A DNA stretch of 64,000 nucleotides from an uncultured Psychroserpens sp. (GCF_947501425.1 NZ_CANMVN010000006.1:222960-286959), one strand, 5' to 3'; counted from the stretch's first letter, positions 7,623 through 18,181 are shown. Program-made: numbers and translations. The notes: generated by a model from the sequence alone, not told the origin.

Positions 7623-8693
7623 ATGCTGAAACATAAAAAGCTCATCATCGCCTTATCTATTATTCCTCAGATCATTCTACTGAAGGTCCTTGCCTATTTT
7701 CCAAATTTTGTGGAATCAGTCTACAGCCATGGTATCTACATCTGGATCTCAAAAGGGATGCGATATGCGTTTGGCTGGTTGCCATTTTCTGTTGGTGATG
7801 TGCTTTACACCTTATTGATAGTGTACATTCTAAGATGGCTTTTTACCAATAGAAGACGCATGATCAAAACCACAAAGCAATGGCTTTTGGATGTGCTTTC
7901 AGCTATTTCTGTGGGCTATTTTGCGTTTCATGTCCTTTGGGCTTTTAACTATTATCGATTGCCTCTACACGAGTCGTTGAAAATAGAAAACGACTACTCC
8001 ACTGAAGAATTAATAGACCTTACAAAGCAGCTAATAACTAAGGTAAATACAATCCATAAGGATGTTGCTGACCATGATTCGGCTAAAGTCATCATGCCCT
8101 ACTCCAAAGCTCAAGTTCTAAAAATGGTACCAGATGGTTATGATGCGTTATCGGAAGTGTTTCCTTACTTAGCATATGAACCCAGAAGTATCAAACGTTC
8201 TATTTATAGTTTACCATTGACTTATATGGGATTTTCGGGGTATTTAAATCCGTTTACTAATGAAGCCCAAATTGATGGCTTGATCCCAACCTTTAAGTTT
8301 CCAACCACTGGAAGCCATGAAGTTGCGCATCAATTAGGATATGCTGCCGAAAATGAAGCCAATTTTATTGGTAGTATGGCTGCTATGCATCATCCCGATC
8401 GTTATTTTAATTATTCCGGCTATGCCTTTGCGCTACGTCATTGTCTGCATGAAACTTACAAACGAGATCCTAAGATGTACGACACACTTATAGAAACAGT
8501 AAATAAAGGCGTATTATTAAATTATCGTGAGGTTAGAGATTTCTGGGATGCTTATCAAAATCCGACCGAACCCTTATTCAAAGCCACATACAATAACTTT
8601 TTAAAGTCTAATAATCAAGCTGGTGGCATGGAAAGTTACAGTTATGTTGTAGCACTTTTGGTCAATTACCATAAAACGCATCCGATTGAGTAA
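7623..8693 (+). CDS. DUF3810 membrane protein with HExxH zinc-peptidase-like motif
   Basis: The 356-residue protein has about three N-terminal membrane segments (residues 8-25, about 55-75 and 95-115) followed by a soluble domain. That domain contains SHEVAHQLGYAAENEANF, in which His232-Glu233 and His236 form an HExxH motif and Glu residues follow, as in gluzincin peptidases. This layout matches DUF3810, a Bacteroidota family of unproven function. If active it would be a membrane-anchored metallopeptidase; proteolysis is inferred from the motif alone. It is a single gene, flanked by the structured element upstream and a same-strand amidohydrolase gene 79 bp downstream. Confidence 0.85.
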   Translation: MLKHKKLIIALSIIPQIILLKVLAYFPNFVESVYSHGIYIWISKGMRYAFGWLPFSVGDVLYTLLIVYILRWLFTNRRRMIKTTKQWLLDVLSAISVGYFAFHVLWAFNYYRLPLHESLKIENDYSTEELIDLTKQLITKVNTIHKDVADHDSAKVIMPYSKAQVLKMVPDGYDALSEVFPYLAYEPRSIKRSIYSLPLTYMGFSGYLNPFTNEAQIDGLIPTFKFPTTGSHEVAHQLGYAAENEANFIGSMAAMHHPDRYFNYSGYAFALRHCLHETYKRDPKMYDTLIETVNKGVLLNYREVRDFWDAYQNPTEPLFKATYNNFLKSNNQAGGMESYSYVVALLVNYHKTHPIE

Positions 8694-8772
8694 ACGTTAA
8701 AACTTTCATTTTTAGTAAGACTTACTCTCTTAATTTTTATCTTTAGAAGGAATTAACAATCAACCTTTTTAT

Positions 8773-11754
8773 ATGAATAGAATAAAGTTTGCAATAGCGC
8801 TTTGCTTTTGCAGTTTTGCATTATTTGCACAAGACTATTTCCCCAAGAACGATGGTGTAAAAACCTCCAACACCAATTACCACGCTTTTACGAATGCTAA
8901 AATTTACGTCACACCGACTCAAGTCATTGAGAATGGTACTTTATTGATTAAAGATGGCAAAATTATAGCTTCAGGAAAAACGGTAAGTATTCCTAAAAAC
9001 TCAACTGTAGTTGACCTAGATGGTAAGAGTATTTATCCTTCATTTATTGATGCGTACTCTACCTTTGGCGTAAAGAAACCTGAACGCGTCAGAGGAGGTA
9101 ACGGTCCGCAATATGGACCAAGCCGAACTGGTTACTACTGGAATGACCATGTAATGCCAGAAAACAAGGCCATCGAAAAATTCAACTTTGATTCAAAATC
9201 GGCTAAAGATTTGATAAAAGCTGGATTTGGTGTTGTGAACACACATATTGAAAATGGTATCATTAGAGGAACCGGAACTTTAGTTGCACTAAATTCTGAA
9301 GCTGATAATTCGATGCGTATCCTTAATCCTAATTCTGGTCAATACTTTTCCTTTAGTAAAAGTGTGACCTCGAGACAATCGTATCCTGGTTCAATTATGG
9401 GTAGTATTGCTTTATTAAAACAAATGCATTATGATGCAGACTGGTATGCCAAAGGCAATAGTAAAACCAGAGACCTGTCATTGGAAGCTTTGAATGCTAA
9501 TAAAAATCTGGTTCAGATCTTTGGAGCTGGTAGTAGAGCCAATGCGCTTCGTGCTGATAAAATTGGAGATCTATTCGGAATCCAATTTGTCATTCTTGGT
9601 GGTGGCGATGAGTATGAACGCATCAAGGATGTTAAAGCCACTAATGCAACTTATCTAATTCCTGTAAACTTTCAGAATGCCTATGATGTAGAAAATGCAT
9701 ATTTAAGCCGATCTCTCGCGCTGAGTGATATGAGAGCATGGAATCAAGAGCCTTCTAACCCAAAAGTACTCGCTGAAAATGGTGTGAGATTTGCTTTTAC
9801 AACACACGATCTTAAATCGCCTAAGATGTTTATGTCTAATGTGATGAAAGCTATAGAATACGGACTTTCAAAAGAGAAAGCTTTAGAAGCGTTGACAACA
9901 ATTCCAGCTGAAGTTCTTGGAAAATCTTCGGAAATTGGCTCACTTCAAAAAGGTGCTTATGCTAATTTTCTGATTACTTCAGGAGACATATTTGACAAAA
10001 AAACGACGCTTTATGAAAACTGGGTTCAGGGACAAAAGACTGTTCTTGAAGACATGAATATTACTGATATACGAGGTGATTACGAATTTACACTTGCTGG
10101 TGAAGCCTATAAGATGACCTTAAAAGGATCATTGAGTAAACTGAAATCTGAAATTACAAGTGATAACAAAACTCGTGGATCGAAAGTGGCTTATGCTGAT
10201 GATTGGGTACATATTTCTATGACGACAAAAGATTCGACAGAGCAGAAATTTATCAGATTGGTAGCCAATGTTACCAATCCGAATGCTTTAAATGGTAAAG
10301 CTGTATTTCCAGATGGCAATGAAATGACCTTCTATGCTTCAAAAACAGTTAAAAAAGATGATAAAACATCAGCTGATGATAAAAAAGAAGCGACTCAGAA
10401 ATCTGCTAAAGAAACAGTTCCTATTACCTATCCAAATATGGCTTATGGTTTTGATAAACTTCCGCAAGCAGAAACTTTACTCTTTAAAAATGCTACAGTT
10501 TGGACCAATGAGGATGACGGCATCATGGAAAATACTGACGTCCTGATCAAGAACGGAAAGATTGCTAAAATAGGTTCAAATCTATCCGATGGCAGTGCTA
10601 CAGTTATTGATGCTACAGGTAAGCATTTAACTGCTGGTGTTATTGATGAGCATTCACATATTGCTGCTGCTTCCATTAATGAAGGAGGACATAACTCTTC
10701 TGCTGAAGTGAGTATAGAAGATGTGATTGACGAAGAAGATATAGGGATTTACAGAAATCTTGCAGGAGGTGTTACCTCTATTCAAATACTACACGGTTCG
10801 GCAAATCCAATTGGCGGACGTTCAGCAATTATCAAATTAAAATGGGGAGAATCTGCAGATAATCTCATTTATAATGATAGTCCGAAATTTATAAAATTCG
10901 CTCTCGGAGAAAATGTAAAACAATCCAACTGGTCAAGTTTTGCTAGGTTTCCACAATCCCGAATGGGTGTTGAGCAATTGTATATGGATTATTTCAATCG
11001 CGCCAAAGCGTATGACGAAGCTAAGAAAAGCGGAAAACCTTACAGAAAAGATATTGAAATGGAAGTATTAGCTGAAATTCTCAATAAAGAACGTTTTATC
11101 TCTTGTCACTCCTATGTACAAAGTGAGATCAATATGTTGATGAAAGTTGCTGAAAAATTTGATTTCAGAGTGAACACATTCACACATATTTTAGAAGGTT
11201 ATAAAGTTGCAGATAAGATGGCTGAACATGGTGTGGGCGGATCAACCTTTAGTGATTGGTGGGCTTACAAATACGAGGTTAATGATGCTATTCCGTATAA
11301 TGCAGCAATCATGCACAATGCTGGTGTTACTGTAGCTATTAATAGTGATGACAGCGAAATGTCAAGACGTTTAAATCAGGAAGCTGCTAAATCGGTTAAA
11401 TATGGTGGTGTCAGTGAAGAAGAGGCCTGGAAATTTGTAACACTAAATCCTGCCAAGTTATTACATATTGATGATCGCGTTGGAAGTATAAAAGTTGGAA
11501 AAGATGCCGATGTCGTGCTATGGTCTGACCATCCAATGTCAATCTATGCCAAAGCAGAAAAAACAATTATTGAAGGTGTGACCTATTTTGATATCAAACG
11601 AGATGAAATGCTACGTGCTCAGATCAAAAAGGAGAAAAGTGAATTGATCAACCAGATGATGAAAGCCAAGAATAAAGGCTTGAAAACACAGCCAATCAAG
11701 AAGAAAGAAAAAGAACAAATGCATTGTGACTACTTAGATCACCAACAACATTAA
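8773..11754 (+). CDS. Secreted two-domain amidohydrolase
   Basis: The 993-residue protein has a signal peptide (residues 1-19, ending LFAQ) and two amidohydrolase-fold halves. The N-terminal half (about 30-425) keeps the fold phrases 'GTLLIKDGKIIASGK' and a closing ANFLITSGDIFD, but the metal-binding HxH is replaced (SFIDAYSTFG). The C-terminal half (about 560-970) has the canonical VIDEHSHI with His627 and His629, further His in CHSYV and FTHILEG, and Asp in INSDDSE, so it should bind metal. The family hydrolyses amide or ester bonds in cyclic or peptide-like substrates; the substrate here is unknown. The next gene starts 4 bp after the stop and is a related protein. Confidence 0.9.
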   Translation: MNRIKFAIALCFCSFALFAQDYFPKNDGVKTSNTNYHAFTNAKIYVTPTQVIENGTLLIKDGKIIASGKTVSIPKNSTVVDLDGKSIYPSFIDAYSTFGVKKPERVRGGNGPQYGPSRTGYYWNDHVMPENKAIEKFNFDSKSAKDLIKAGFGVVNTHIENGIIRGTGTLVALNSEADNSMRILNPNSGQYFSFSKSVTSRQSYPGSIMGSIALLKQMHYDADWYAKGNSKTRDLSLEALNANKNLVQIFGAGSRANALRADKIGDLFGIQFVILGGGDEYERIKDVKATNATYLIPVNFQNAYDVENAYLSRSLALSDMRAWNQEPSNPKVLAENGVRFAFTTHDLKSPKMFMSNVMKAIEYGLSKEKALEALTTIPAEVLGKSSEIGSLQKGAYANFLITSGDIFDKKTTLYENWVQGQKTVLEDMNITDIRGDYEFTLAGEAYKMTLKGSLSKLKSEITSDNKTRGSKVAYADDWVHISMTTKDSTEQKFIRLVANVTNPNALNGKAVFPDGNEMTFYASKTVKKDDKTSADDKKEATQKSAKETVPITYPNMAYGFDKLPQAETLLFKNATVWTNEDDGIMENTDVLIKNGKIAKIGSNLSDGSATVIDATGKHLTAGVIDEHSHIAAASINEGGHNSSAEVSIEDVIDEEDIGIYRNLAGGVTSIQILHGSANPIGGRSAIIKLKWGESADNLIYNDSPKFIKFALGENVKQSNWSSFARFPQSRMGVEQLYMDYFNRAKAYDEAKKSGKPYRKDIEMEVLAEILNKERFISCHSYVQSEINMLMKVAEKFDFRVNTFTHILEGYKVADKMAEHGVGGSTFSDWWAYKYEVNDAIPYNAAIMHNAGVTVAINSDDSEMSRRLNQEAAKSVKYGGVSEEEAWKFVTLNPAKLLHIDDRVGSIKVGKDADVVLWSDHPMSIYAKAEKTIIEGVTYFDIKRDEMLRAQIKKEKSELINQMMKAKNKGLKTQPIKKKEKEQMHCDYLDHQQH

Positions 11755-11758
11755 AACT

Positions 11759-13072
11759 ATGACAATGAAACATATACACATAACATTAATTGTTGCGCTT
11801 CTAAGTTTGTATTTAGGATTTGCACAACAAACACCTGCTCCAAAGCAAAGCAAAGCTATTGCCATTACAGGAGCGACTGCACACATTGGTGATGGTACTG
11901 TTATTACTAACAGTTTGATCATTTTTGAAGACGGAAAACTCACTCAGGTATTAGATGGGACTACAGTAAAAGTTGATGGTTCTAAAATGGATGTAATTGA
12001 CGCTCGTGGAAAACATGTTTATCCAGGGTTTATTGTACCAAACTCTACATTAGGTCTTGTTGAAATTGGTGCTGTAAGAGCTACTAATGACGATAGAGAA
12101 TTAGGATCATGGTTGCCTCACGTACGAAGTTTAATTGCTTATAATGCTGAGTCAAAGATTGTAGAATCTATGCGTCCAAATGGTGTGCTGATAGGACAGA
12201 TCACACCAAGAGGCGGACGGATAGCAGGAACCTCATCTGTTGTACAGTTTGATGCCTGGAACTGGGAAGATGCAGTCATTAAAGAAGACGACGGCATCCA
12301 TATGAGTTGGCCAAGTCCATTTGTAAGAGGACGATGGTGGCTAGGAGAAGATCCTGCATCAAAACCCAATAAAAACTATGATGCTCAAGTGAATGAGATT
12401 AGTGATTGTTTTAATGCAACAAAGGCCTATATGCAAGGTGACAGATCAACTGTAAATTTGCCATATGAAGCGACAAACGGATTATTTGATGGTAGTAAAA
12501 CTTTATACATCAATGTAGGTAATGAAAAAGGAATTATTGATGCGGTAAATTTTGCCAAATCGCATAATGTAAAATCAATGGTTATTGTTGGTGGTTATGA
12601 AGCATATAAAGTTGCCGATATGCTTAATAAAAATGATATCCCAGTATTACTACAACGTGTACATTCACGTCCAGGTCGAACCGATGATGATTACGATATG
12701 CCGTTTAAATTAGCTAAGCTACTTCACAATAGTGGTGTTACTGTAGCTCTGGAAACCAGCGGACAAATGGAACGTATGAATTCCCGTAACCTTCCATTCT
12801 ATGCAGGAACAACTGTGGCTTATGGTTTAACTAAAGAACAGGCGCTACAATTAATTACTTTGAATCCTGCTAAGATTTTAGGTATTGATGATGCTTATGG
12901 ATCACTGGAAGTTGGTAAAAGCGCCACTCTCTTTATTAGTGAAGGCGATGCATTAGACATGAGAACGAATATCATCACGCATGCTTTTATTGATGGTAGA
13001 CTCATAAGTTTGGAAACCCATCAAACTAAACTGTGGAAACGCTACTCTGAAAAGTATGAGAATCAGGATTAA
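11759..13072 (+). CDS. Secreted amidohydrolase-like protein, HxH motif missing
   Basis: The 437-residue product starts with a signal peptide (MKHIHITLIVALLSLYLGFAQ region) and has an amidohydrolase fold: LIIFEDGKLTQVLDG near the start, then GKHVYPGFIVPNSTLG where family members have PGxIDxHxH, and a C-terminal LITLNPAKILGIDDAYGSLEVGK block. The loss of both histidines predicts no normal metal site, so it may be a non-catalytic subunit. It is encoded 4 bp downstream of the two-domain amidohydrolase, suggesting a complex. ATG 11759 or 11765 could be used; the former is nearer the preceding stop. A bidirectional terminator follows. Confidence 0.88.
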   Translation: MTMKHIHITLIVALLSLYLGFAQQTPAPKQSKAIAITGATAHIGDGTVITNSLIIFEDGKLTQVLDGTTVKVDGSKMDVIDARGKHVYPGFIVPNSTLGLVEIGAVRATNDDRELGSWLPHVRSLIAYNAESKIVESMRPNGVLIGQITPRGGRIAGTSSVVQFDAWNWEDAVIKEDDGIHMSWPSPFVRGRWWLGEDPASKPNKNYDAQVNEISDCFNATKAYMQGDRSTVNLPYEATNGLFDGSKTLYINVGNEKGIIDAVNFAKSHNVKSMVIVGGYEAYKVADMLNKNDIPVLLQRVHSRPGRTDDDYDMPFKLAKLLHNSGVTVALETSGQMERMNSRNLPFYAGTTVAYGLTKEQALQLITLNPAKILGIDDAYGSLEVGKSATLFISEGDALDMRTNIITHAFIDGRLISLETHQTKLWKRYSEKYENQD

Positions 13073-13091
13073 TTTTTGATATATGAATATC

Positions 13092-13126
13092 AAAAGACCT
13101 GTTGTACAATGTATAACAGGTCTTTT
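13092..13126. terminator. Bidirectional terminator after the amidohydrolase operon
   Basis: AAAAGACCTGTT (13092-13103) pairs with AACAGGTCTTTT (13115-13126) across an 11-nt loop, with a T tract continuing to 13128. It lies between convergent genes. Confidence 0.85.
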
Positions 13127-13147
13127 TTATTTTTATTCTCTTCTACA

Positions 13148-13951
13148 CTACTCTACAATGATAGCTTCATCTGGTGTATCAAAAAGTCTTGCTTTTGTTT
13201 TTTCCTTAGAAAGCACAATATCTGCAAATTCAAGATCGTTTCGTTTCGTGGTTGGCATATTATTTTCATAATTATACCAAGTTAAGGTTTTAGGCAATTT
13301 AAGTCCGTTTACCGTTTGCCAATCGCTATATTTTATAAAGTGAAATTCTTTACTCTTCTCTTTTGAAAAATAAGTCACAGTATAGCCTAACCATGCCATT
13401 TCATTAGTTTCAGAATCGTAATATAAAATATATTCATCTTCAGGAGATTCTCCTACGCCACTTTCATATGAAATTTTGATTCCAGGATAAGAGTTGCCTT
13501 CAAAAACTAATGGCTCTACATCTTCGTAAATGATACCGTCATCAGCTAAAATAAACGGCATAGCATAGAAATAAAACATGAGATTATAATAAAATCTAGG
13601 GTTGTTCTTGTATTCTGCTTCGCCCTTATTAAACAACCAAACTTTATCACCATTATAGCCAATGATATGATTAGGCATATCAATGTGTGAGCTTCGGTTG
13701 TAAAGATCAGTAGTTGTTACCTCATCACCAGATTCTTTTTTAATAGTAAACTTTAAAGTTTGCATTTTTTTCCAAGTATCAATTCCTCCATGGGCATCAA
13801 AAACCTTGGTAATTGTTTCAGGGTATACACTAGTAGTGACATCTAGTTCTTCTTTGGAGTAATCAACAGATTCAACAGTTGTTGTTGATTTATCCTCTTT
13901 GCAAGACGAAAAAACAACGAGTAAACATACGAGTGCAGTTTTGAGTTTCAT
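13148..13951 (-). CDS. Lipoprotein of the DUF6503 type
   Basis: The 267-residue protein carries a lipoprotein signal (MKLKTALVCLLVVFSSCKED, Cys17). The mature part is beta-rich, with segments such as LKFTIKKESGD, SSHIDMPNHIIGYNGDKVWLF and DEYILYYDSETNEMAWLGY that resemble LolA/LolB-like lipoprotein-carrier folds and, as I recall, the DUF6503 family of flavobacteria. It would be anchored in the cell envelope. No catalytic residues are recognised and function is unknown. The gene is convergent with the amidohydrolase operon and has no same-strand partner within 100 bp. Confidence 0.8.
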   Translation of the reverse strand: MKLKTALVCLLVVFSSCKEDKSTTTVESVDYSKEELDVTTSVYPETITKVFDAHGGIDTWKKMQTLKFTIKKESGDEVTTTDLYNRSSHIDMPNHIIGYNGDKVWLFNKGEAEYKNNPRFYYNLMFYFYAMPFILADDGIIYEDVEPLVFEGNSYPGIKISYESGVGESPEDEYILYYDSETNEMAWLGYTVTYFSKEKSKEFHFIKYSDWQTVNGLKLPKTLTWYNYENNMPTTKRNDLEFADIVLSKEKTKARLFDTPDEAIIVE

Positions 13952-14003
13952 TAGTTATAAGTTTTGATTTTATGCTTAGACGAAGGTAATGCCAATAGTT
14001 TAC

Positions 14004-14033
14004 AAAAAAAAGCCTCAGAATAAATCTGAGGCT
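14004..14033 (-). terminator. Terminator of the 1372-residue T9SS protein gene
   Basis: AGCCTCAGA (14011-14019) pairs with TCTGAGGCT (14025-14033), and the A tract at 14004-14010 becomes a T run on the minus strand. It lies 30 bp after the stop codon of the gene at 14063-18181. Confidence 0.85.
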
Positions 14034-14062
14034 TCATATGCAACTACATTTAAAAATTTGGA

Positions 14063-17000
14063 CTATTCGATAATAAGTTTTTTCACTAAGGTCTTATTGT
14101 TTGTATTCAGCTTCACGAAATACATACCATTATGTAAATCTGAAACATCCATAATCATCGTGTTATCTTCTGAAATTAGATTATCAATAATCAATTTACC
14201 TTGTAGGTCGTAAACATGAACTGTTACATTTCCGAAGGTATTAGTATTTAGCTCAATAGTCACTTGATCTTTAGCTGGATTAGGATACATATTGAATGAT
14301 GTTAGATCCACCTCTGAAACCGATAAGCTTTCTTCTACAAATTCGCTATCAAATCTGTTTGTAATTACTGGTGCATTAAAATCGAAATAAATCGATGCTG
14401 TATTTGGAATAATATCTCCTATAGCATAACCAGCTTTAGGTTGTATTCTGAAATACACAAAACCTTGACTTCCATCTGCATCATCCTGTTCTGCTGGCAA
14501 ATTAATATTATCAAAGAACCACTCCAGATCATTATCAGTTCTTGTCACCACATAGTCATGACTTGAGCGTAACATTTGGAATGTTGTTTCATCTAACTGA
14601 TCATCTAAAGCATCTTCTATTCGTACAAAGGTTGCTGGAAAAGTTCCCAGGTTTTGAAAACGGATCGTGTAGTATAACCATTCATCAGATGCTGCAAAAT
14701 CATCAAATACGATTCTTGGTCCGTGAGCTTCCATCTTATCATTCGGATCCCATGACCCAACAACGATTTCTGACAGTGTTGAATAATTATTACTAGCAAC
14801 AAGATCATTACTATCTGTTATATATGCTGCTGTATTGGTAACAATCTCCCCTAGATCTACTGACGCTGGACAAAAAATAGAAATACCAATGCTCTCCTGA
14901 TCTCCAGGTTGGAGGTTTACAAAATCGACTGTAAATCCTGTTGGTGTATTGGTAATGGTGTATGCAGGATTAACACTAAATGTATTATTAAGTACTAAAA
15001 GCGGATCAATTGTAAACTCTACTGTACCAGAGGCAATGGTTGTAAACCCAAGATTCTCCAAATACAGGTAGTTATTATGTGTAAAACCAGGTCTTGGTGG
15101 TGTCCAATTATTGATAAGATATACAGCAAGGTCTTCACAACTTTGTTCTTCAACAACTGGAAAATCAAGAGTTACCGTTTCACCTGTTAAAACACTAACA
15201 TCATCAAAACTTAGTGTAGTGATATCATAACACGCTTCAGACTCATCATATAAATTGAATGTGATATCATAAGAATCAGTTTCATTAGTACTAATGATCT
15301 GAAAACTACCCGTTGAAGAGTTTACAGTATTTATCATTCCATCGTTATTAACTTCATAGGTAAAATATCCGTTATAGAAATTAGGCTCGTTGGTATCAAA
15401 TACAGAATTCGTATTAAAATCAACAAAAGCATTCACCTGAATAAATCCAACAGTTGAGGCACAGAATACATCAAAGTCAAATTGTTCGGTACAACAACTA
15501 CTACCTGACTGACAGCTTATTGAACCATCTGTATCAAAAGCCACAGTTAAAGTGCTTCCTGAAGATGTGTAGGTCAATCCAGTAAAACTTCCTGAATTAC
15601 CATAAGGTAAGTTAGGATTCAATAATGATCCGTCAGAATCAATAATAGATATTTCATCAAAATTAACTTCTGTAGCTCCAGCGTTAAAAATTATGGTTAA
15701 TGGTTGTCCGTCACTACTTTGAAAACTAAACTCGGTGTCATCATTATTTCCGTAGCAGTACGTTGTATTGAGAACACCATCCTCACAATTTACTGTTTGA
15801 TTTGGATTGACTCTAGTTGTAAAACTTTCTTCGTTACATTCTATTGCATCTCCATTAGAATTATAAGGAACGATAGTGACATAGTAAGTAACTTCAAAAT
15901 CAAGTGTTCCAAGATCATACGTTAGCACATCACCAACATCTACAGCATCGAGAAGTTCTGTTCCTCCAGGTGTGATTCCAACGGATAGTTTATAACCGTC
16001 TACCACTCCTGATGAAGGTGTCCAGGTAAGGTCAGTATTTTCGTTGACATTGTCTTCCCCATTTTCAGGAGATGTTAAAACCGATGTGCAATTTGGTAAA
16101 GCATTTGGATCTACACAGCTCACATCATAGTCAATAGGTATGTAATTTTGATTAGCGCACGCAAACACCTCATCAGAGTCTACATATATGGTTAGAGTAT
16201 CTCCAGATGAAGTGAATGTCAATCCAGTGAGATCTCCATCATTTCCATAAGTGGTAGCCTCAGGATTTAAGTTAGTGGTTCCATCTGAATCTATCACATA
16301 CAATTCATCCCAATTATTTTCAACTTGCCCTGCATTAAATACTACTTGCAGTTGCGATCCATCAGAACTTGTAAAGGTATATTGCGTTGCATCATTGAGT
16401 TCATAACAATAGGTATTATTAACAGGTTCCTGGCCACAAACCACATCAATTGGACAATTTTCGCTTATCAAATTAAAATCAACCATTGAAAAACAGAAAC
16501 TATCAAGGCTTCCTATTCTCACGTATATAGTTTCTGGTGAACTATTTGGTGTATATGAACTTGCATTTGTAATTGGATTAACACCATTAAAGGCTTGATT
16601 AAAATCTGTATGAAAGGAAACCTCAAAGTTGAGCGGATCATTTCCTAATAGAATCCCATCAATAGTAGATGTAAGATCAAAGGTTGGATTTGAATCACAG
16701 CTTGTAAGATCTGCCGGTGATTCTACTAATGGTGAATCACTTTCGATAACATCAACAGATATTGTAGTTGAACAACCTGTATTTGGATCCATAACTGTGA
16801 CTGTATATGTTCCACCAGTAAAGACTACTATTTCTGGGAATGTATCTCCTGTACTCCACAGATACGTATATTGACCACTAGCATCATTAACAAAAGGTGT
16901 TAACACAATCTCTTGTCCGCCACATATCGTATAAGGACCATTGAAAGCGATGATTGGATTTAAACCTCCAGCAATTTCCAAAGTGGTTACAACACTATTA

Positions 17001-18181
17001 GTAGTGCCAATTTCTTCAACTAAAACGTAAATCGTTTGCAGGTCAATACCTGTTTGAAAAGCTGTTGGGTTAGTAATCGGATTACTTTGATTTTCAGCAT
17101 CACTTTGTGTAAAATAATAACTAAAATTAAATCCTGATACATCCTGACCATTCACAATCTCTTCGTTTTGAGACGTTAAGTCAACATCGCCAACAAAATT
17201 TGGATCATCTGTACAAAACGTGATTTCAGAAGGAGATACCGAAAGACAATTTGGATCAACTACTAAGTCTAAAGTTGTTGTTTGATAACAATCTTCAAAT
17301 ACTGAAGCTACTCGTACAAAAAGTGTTTGATTAAAGGCTGTAGTATTAGTGTAAATTGGATCTAAAATATTAGATCCTAGATCTGCATCTGTCTGAGTTT
17401 CATGATAAGTTACAAGAATTGAAGGGTTTTGATTTCCTCCTAATATTTCGGATGTTTTAGTACTCAAATCGAAAAAACCAAAACCATCATCATTATCATC
17501 ACAAACAACATAAGTTGAAGGTGTAGTAATGTCTATTTGTTCAACAACATTAAGATACAAAACAGTATTAAATCCTGCTGTAAAGCAATCTGTTGCCACA
17601 TTATAAATTCTTACATAGATCTCTTGAAAGTATGGAATTGTGTTGGTAAACGATTCTGGATTAGCTATTGGGTTTGTGTTATTTTCAGCATCTGCCAATG
17701 TCAAATGGTATTGAACCGTTAAATCAGCCTCTGCCATAATGAATTGTAAATCAAACTGTGTTAAATCAAAGGTAGTCATACCATCATTAACTTCGTCATC
17801 ACAAACTATAGCCTCATTTGAAACTGCAACTGGAGTTGGATTTAAAACAAGATCAAAGTTTGTGATTTCCAAATTACCTGTTGAATTTTCAAACACTCTT
17901 ACATAGATTGTTTGAGGATTTGAAACATTATTAAAAGGACTTGGCAACTGACTCATATTATTATTTGCATCTTGTAATGTAAGATGATAGGTGATTTCAT
18001 AGTCATTCGGACTTAGACCATTTAATATCTCGGCATCTTTAAGCTCTAGATCAAATGGTTCTGTGCCATCATTGTTAAAATCACAAGCCTCAAAAGGAGT
18101 TATTTGTGTATTGATGGTTTGAGCAAATGTGGTTAATGAAAAGAGAAGGGCAAATAGCGGAAATAGTAATTTTACTTTCAT
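14063..18181 (-). CDS. Large multi-module T9SS-secreted protein (type A sorting domain)
   Basis: The 1372-residue protein has a signal peptide (about 1-20, ending FAQ). Residues about 25-400 hold four divergent modules of about 95 residues, with an FDLT start, a VTYHxTxxDA middle and a QTIYVRV end; a fifth lies near 490-570. An Ig/PKD-like domain (GGTYTVTVMDPNTGCS), two CUB-like regions beginning NNTYCYELND and NTTYCYGNND and a fibronectin-III-like domain (SPENGEDNVNEN) occupy the middle. A DUF7619-type domain (WDPNDKMEAHGP through NTASIYFDFNAPVITN) precedes the T9SS type A domain (MYPNPAKDQVTIEL to KKLIIE). It is exported through the outer membrane and probably anchored or released at the surface. 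Ligand unknown; an adhesin or scaffold role is inferred. Confidence 0.9.
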   Translation of the reverse strand: MKVKLLFPLFALLFSLTTFAQTINTQITPFEACDFNNDGTEPFDLELKDAEILNGLSPNDYEITYHLTLQDANNNMSQLPSPFNNVSNPQTIYVRVFENSTGNLEITNFDLVLNPTPVAVSNEAIVCDDEVNDGMTTFDLTQFDLQFIMAEADLTVQYHLTLADAENNTNPIANPESFTNTIPYFQEIYVRIYNVATDCFTAGFNTVLYLNVVEQIDITTPSTYVVCDDNDDGFGFFDLSTKTSEILGGNQNPSILVTYHETQTDADLGSNILDPIYTNTTAFNQTLFVRVASVFEDCYQTTTLDLVVDPNCLSVSPSEITFCTDDPNFVGDVDLTSQNEEIVNGQDVSGFNFSYYFTQSDAENQSNPITNPTAFQTGIDLQTIYVLVEEIGTTNSVVTTLEIAGGLNPIIAFNGPYTICGGQEIVLTPFVNDASGQYTYLWSTGDTFPEIVVFTGGTYTVTVMDPNTGCSTTISVDVIESDSPLVESPADLTSCDSNPTFDLTSTIDGILLGNDPLNFEVSFHTDFNQAFNGVNPITNASSYTPNSSPETIYVRIGSLDSFCFSMVDFNLISENCPIDVVCGQEPVNNTYCYELNDATQYTFTSSDGSQLQVVFNAGQVENNWDELYVIDSDGTTNLNPEATTYGNDGDLTGLTFTSSGDTLTIYVDSDEVFACANQNYIPIDYDVSCVDPNALPNCTSVLTSPENGEDNVNENTDLTWTPSSGVVDGYKLSVGITPGGTELLDAVDVGDVLTYDLGTLDFEVTYYVTIVPYNSNGDAIECNEESFTTRVNPNQTVNCEDGVLNTTYCYGNNDDTEFSFQSSDGQPLTIIFNAGATEVNFDEISIIDSDGSLLNPNLPYGNSGSFTGLTYTSSGSTLTVAFDTDGSISCQSGSSCCTEQFDFDVFCASTVGFIQVNAFVDFNTNSVFDTNEPNFYNGYFTYEVNNDGMINTVNSSTGSFQIISTNETDSYDITFNLYDESEACYDITTLSFDDVSVLTGETVTLDFPVVEEQSCEDLAVYLINNWTPPRPGFTHNNYLYLENLGFTTIASGTVEFTIDPLLVLNNTFSVNPAYTITNTPTGFTVDFVNLQPGDQESIGISIFCPASVDLGEIVTNTAAYITDSNDLVASNNYSTLSEIVVGSWDPNDKMEAHGPRIVFDDFAASDEWLYYTIRFQNLGTFPATFVRIEDALDDQLDETTFQMLRSSHDYVVTRTDNDLEWFFDNINLPAEQDDADGSQGFVYFRIQPKAGYAIGDIIPNTASIYFDFNAPVITNRFDSEFVEESLSVSEVDLTSFNMYPNPAKDQVTIELNTNTFGNVTVHVYDLQGKLIIDNLISEDNTMIMDVSDLHNGMYFVKLNTNNKTLVKKLIIE

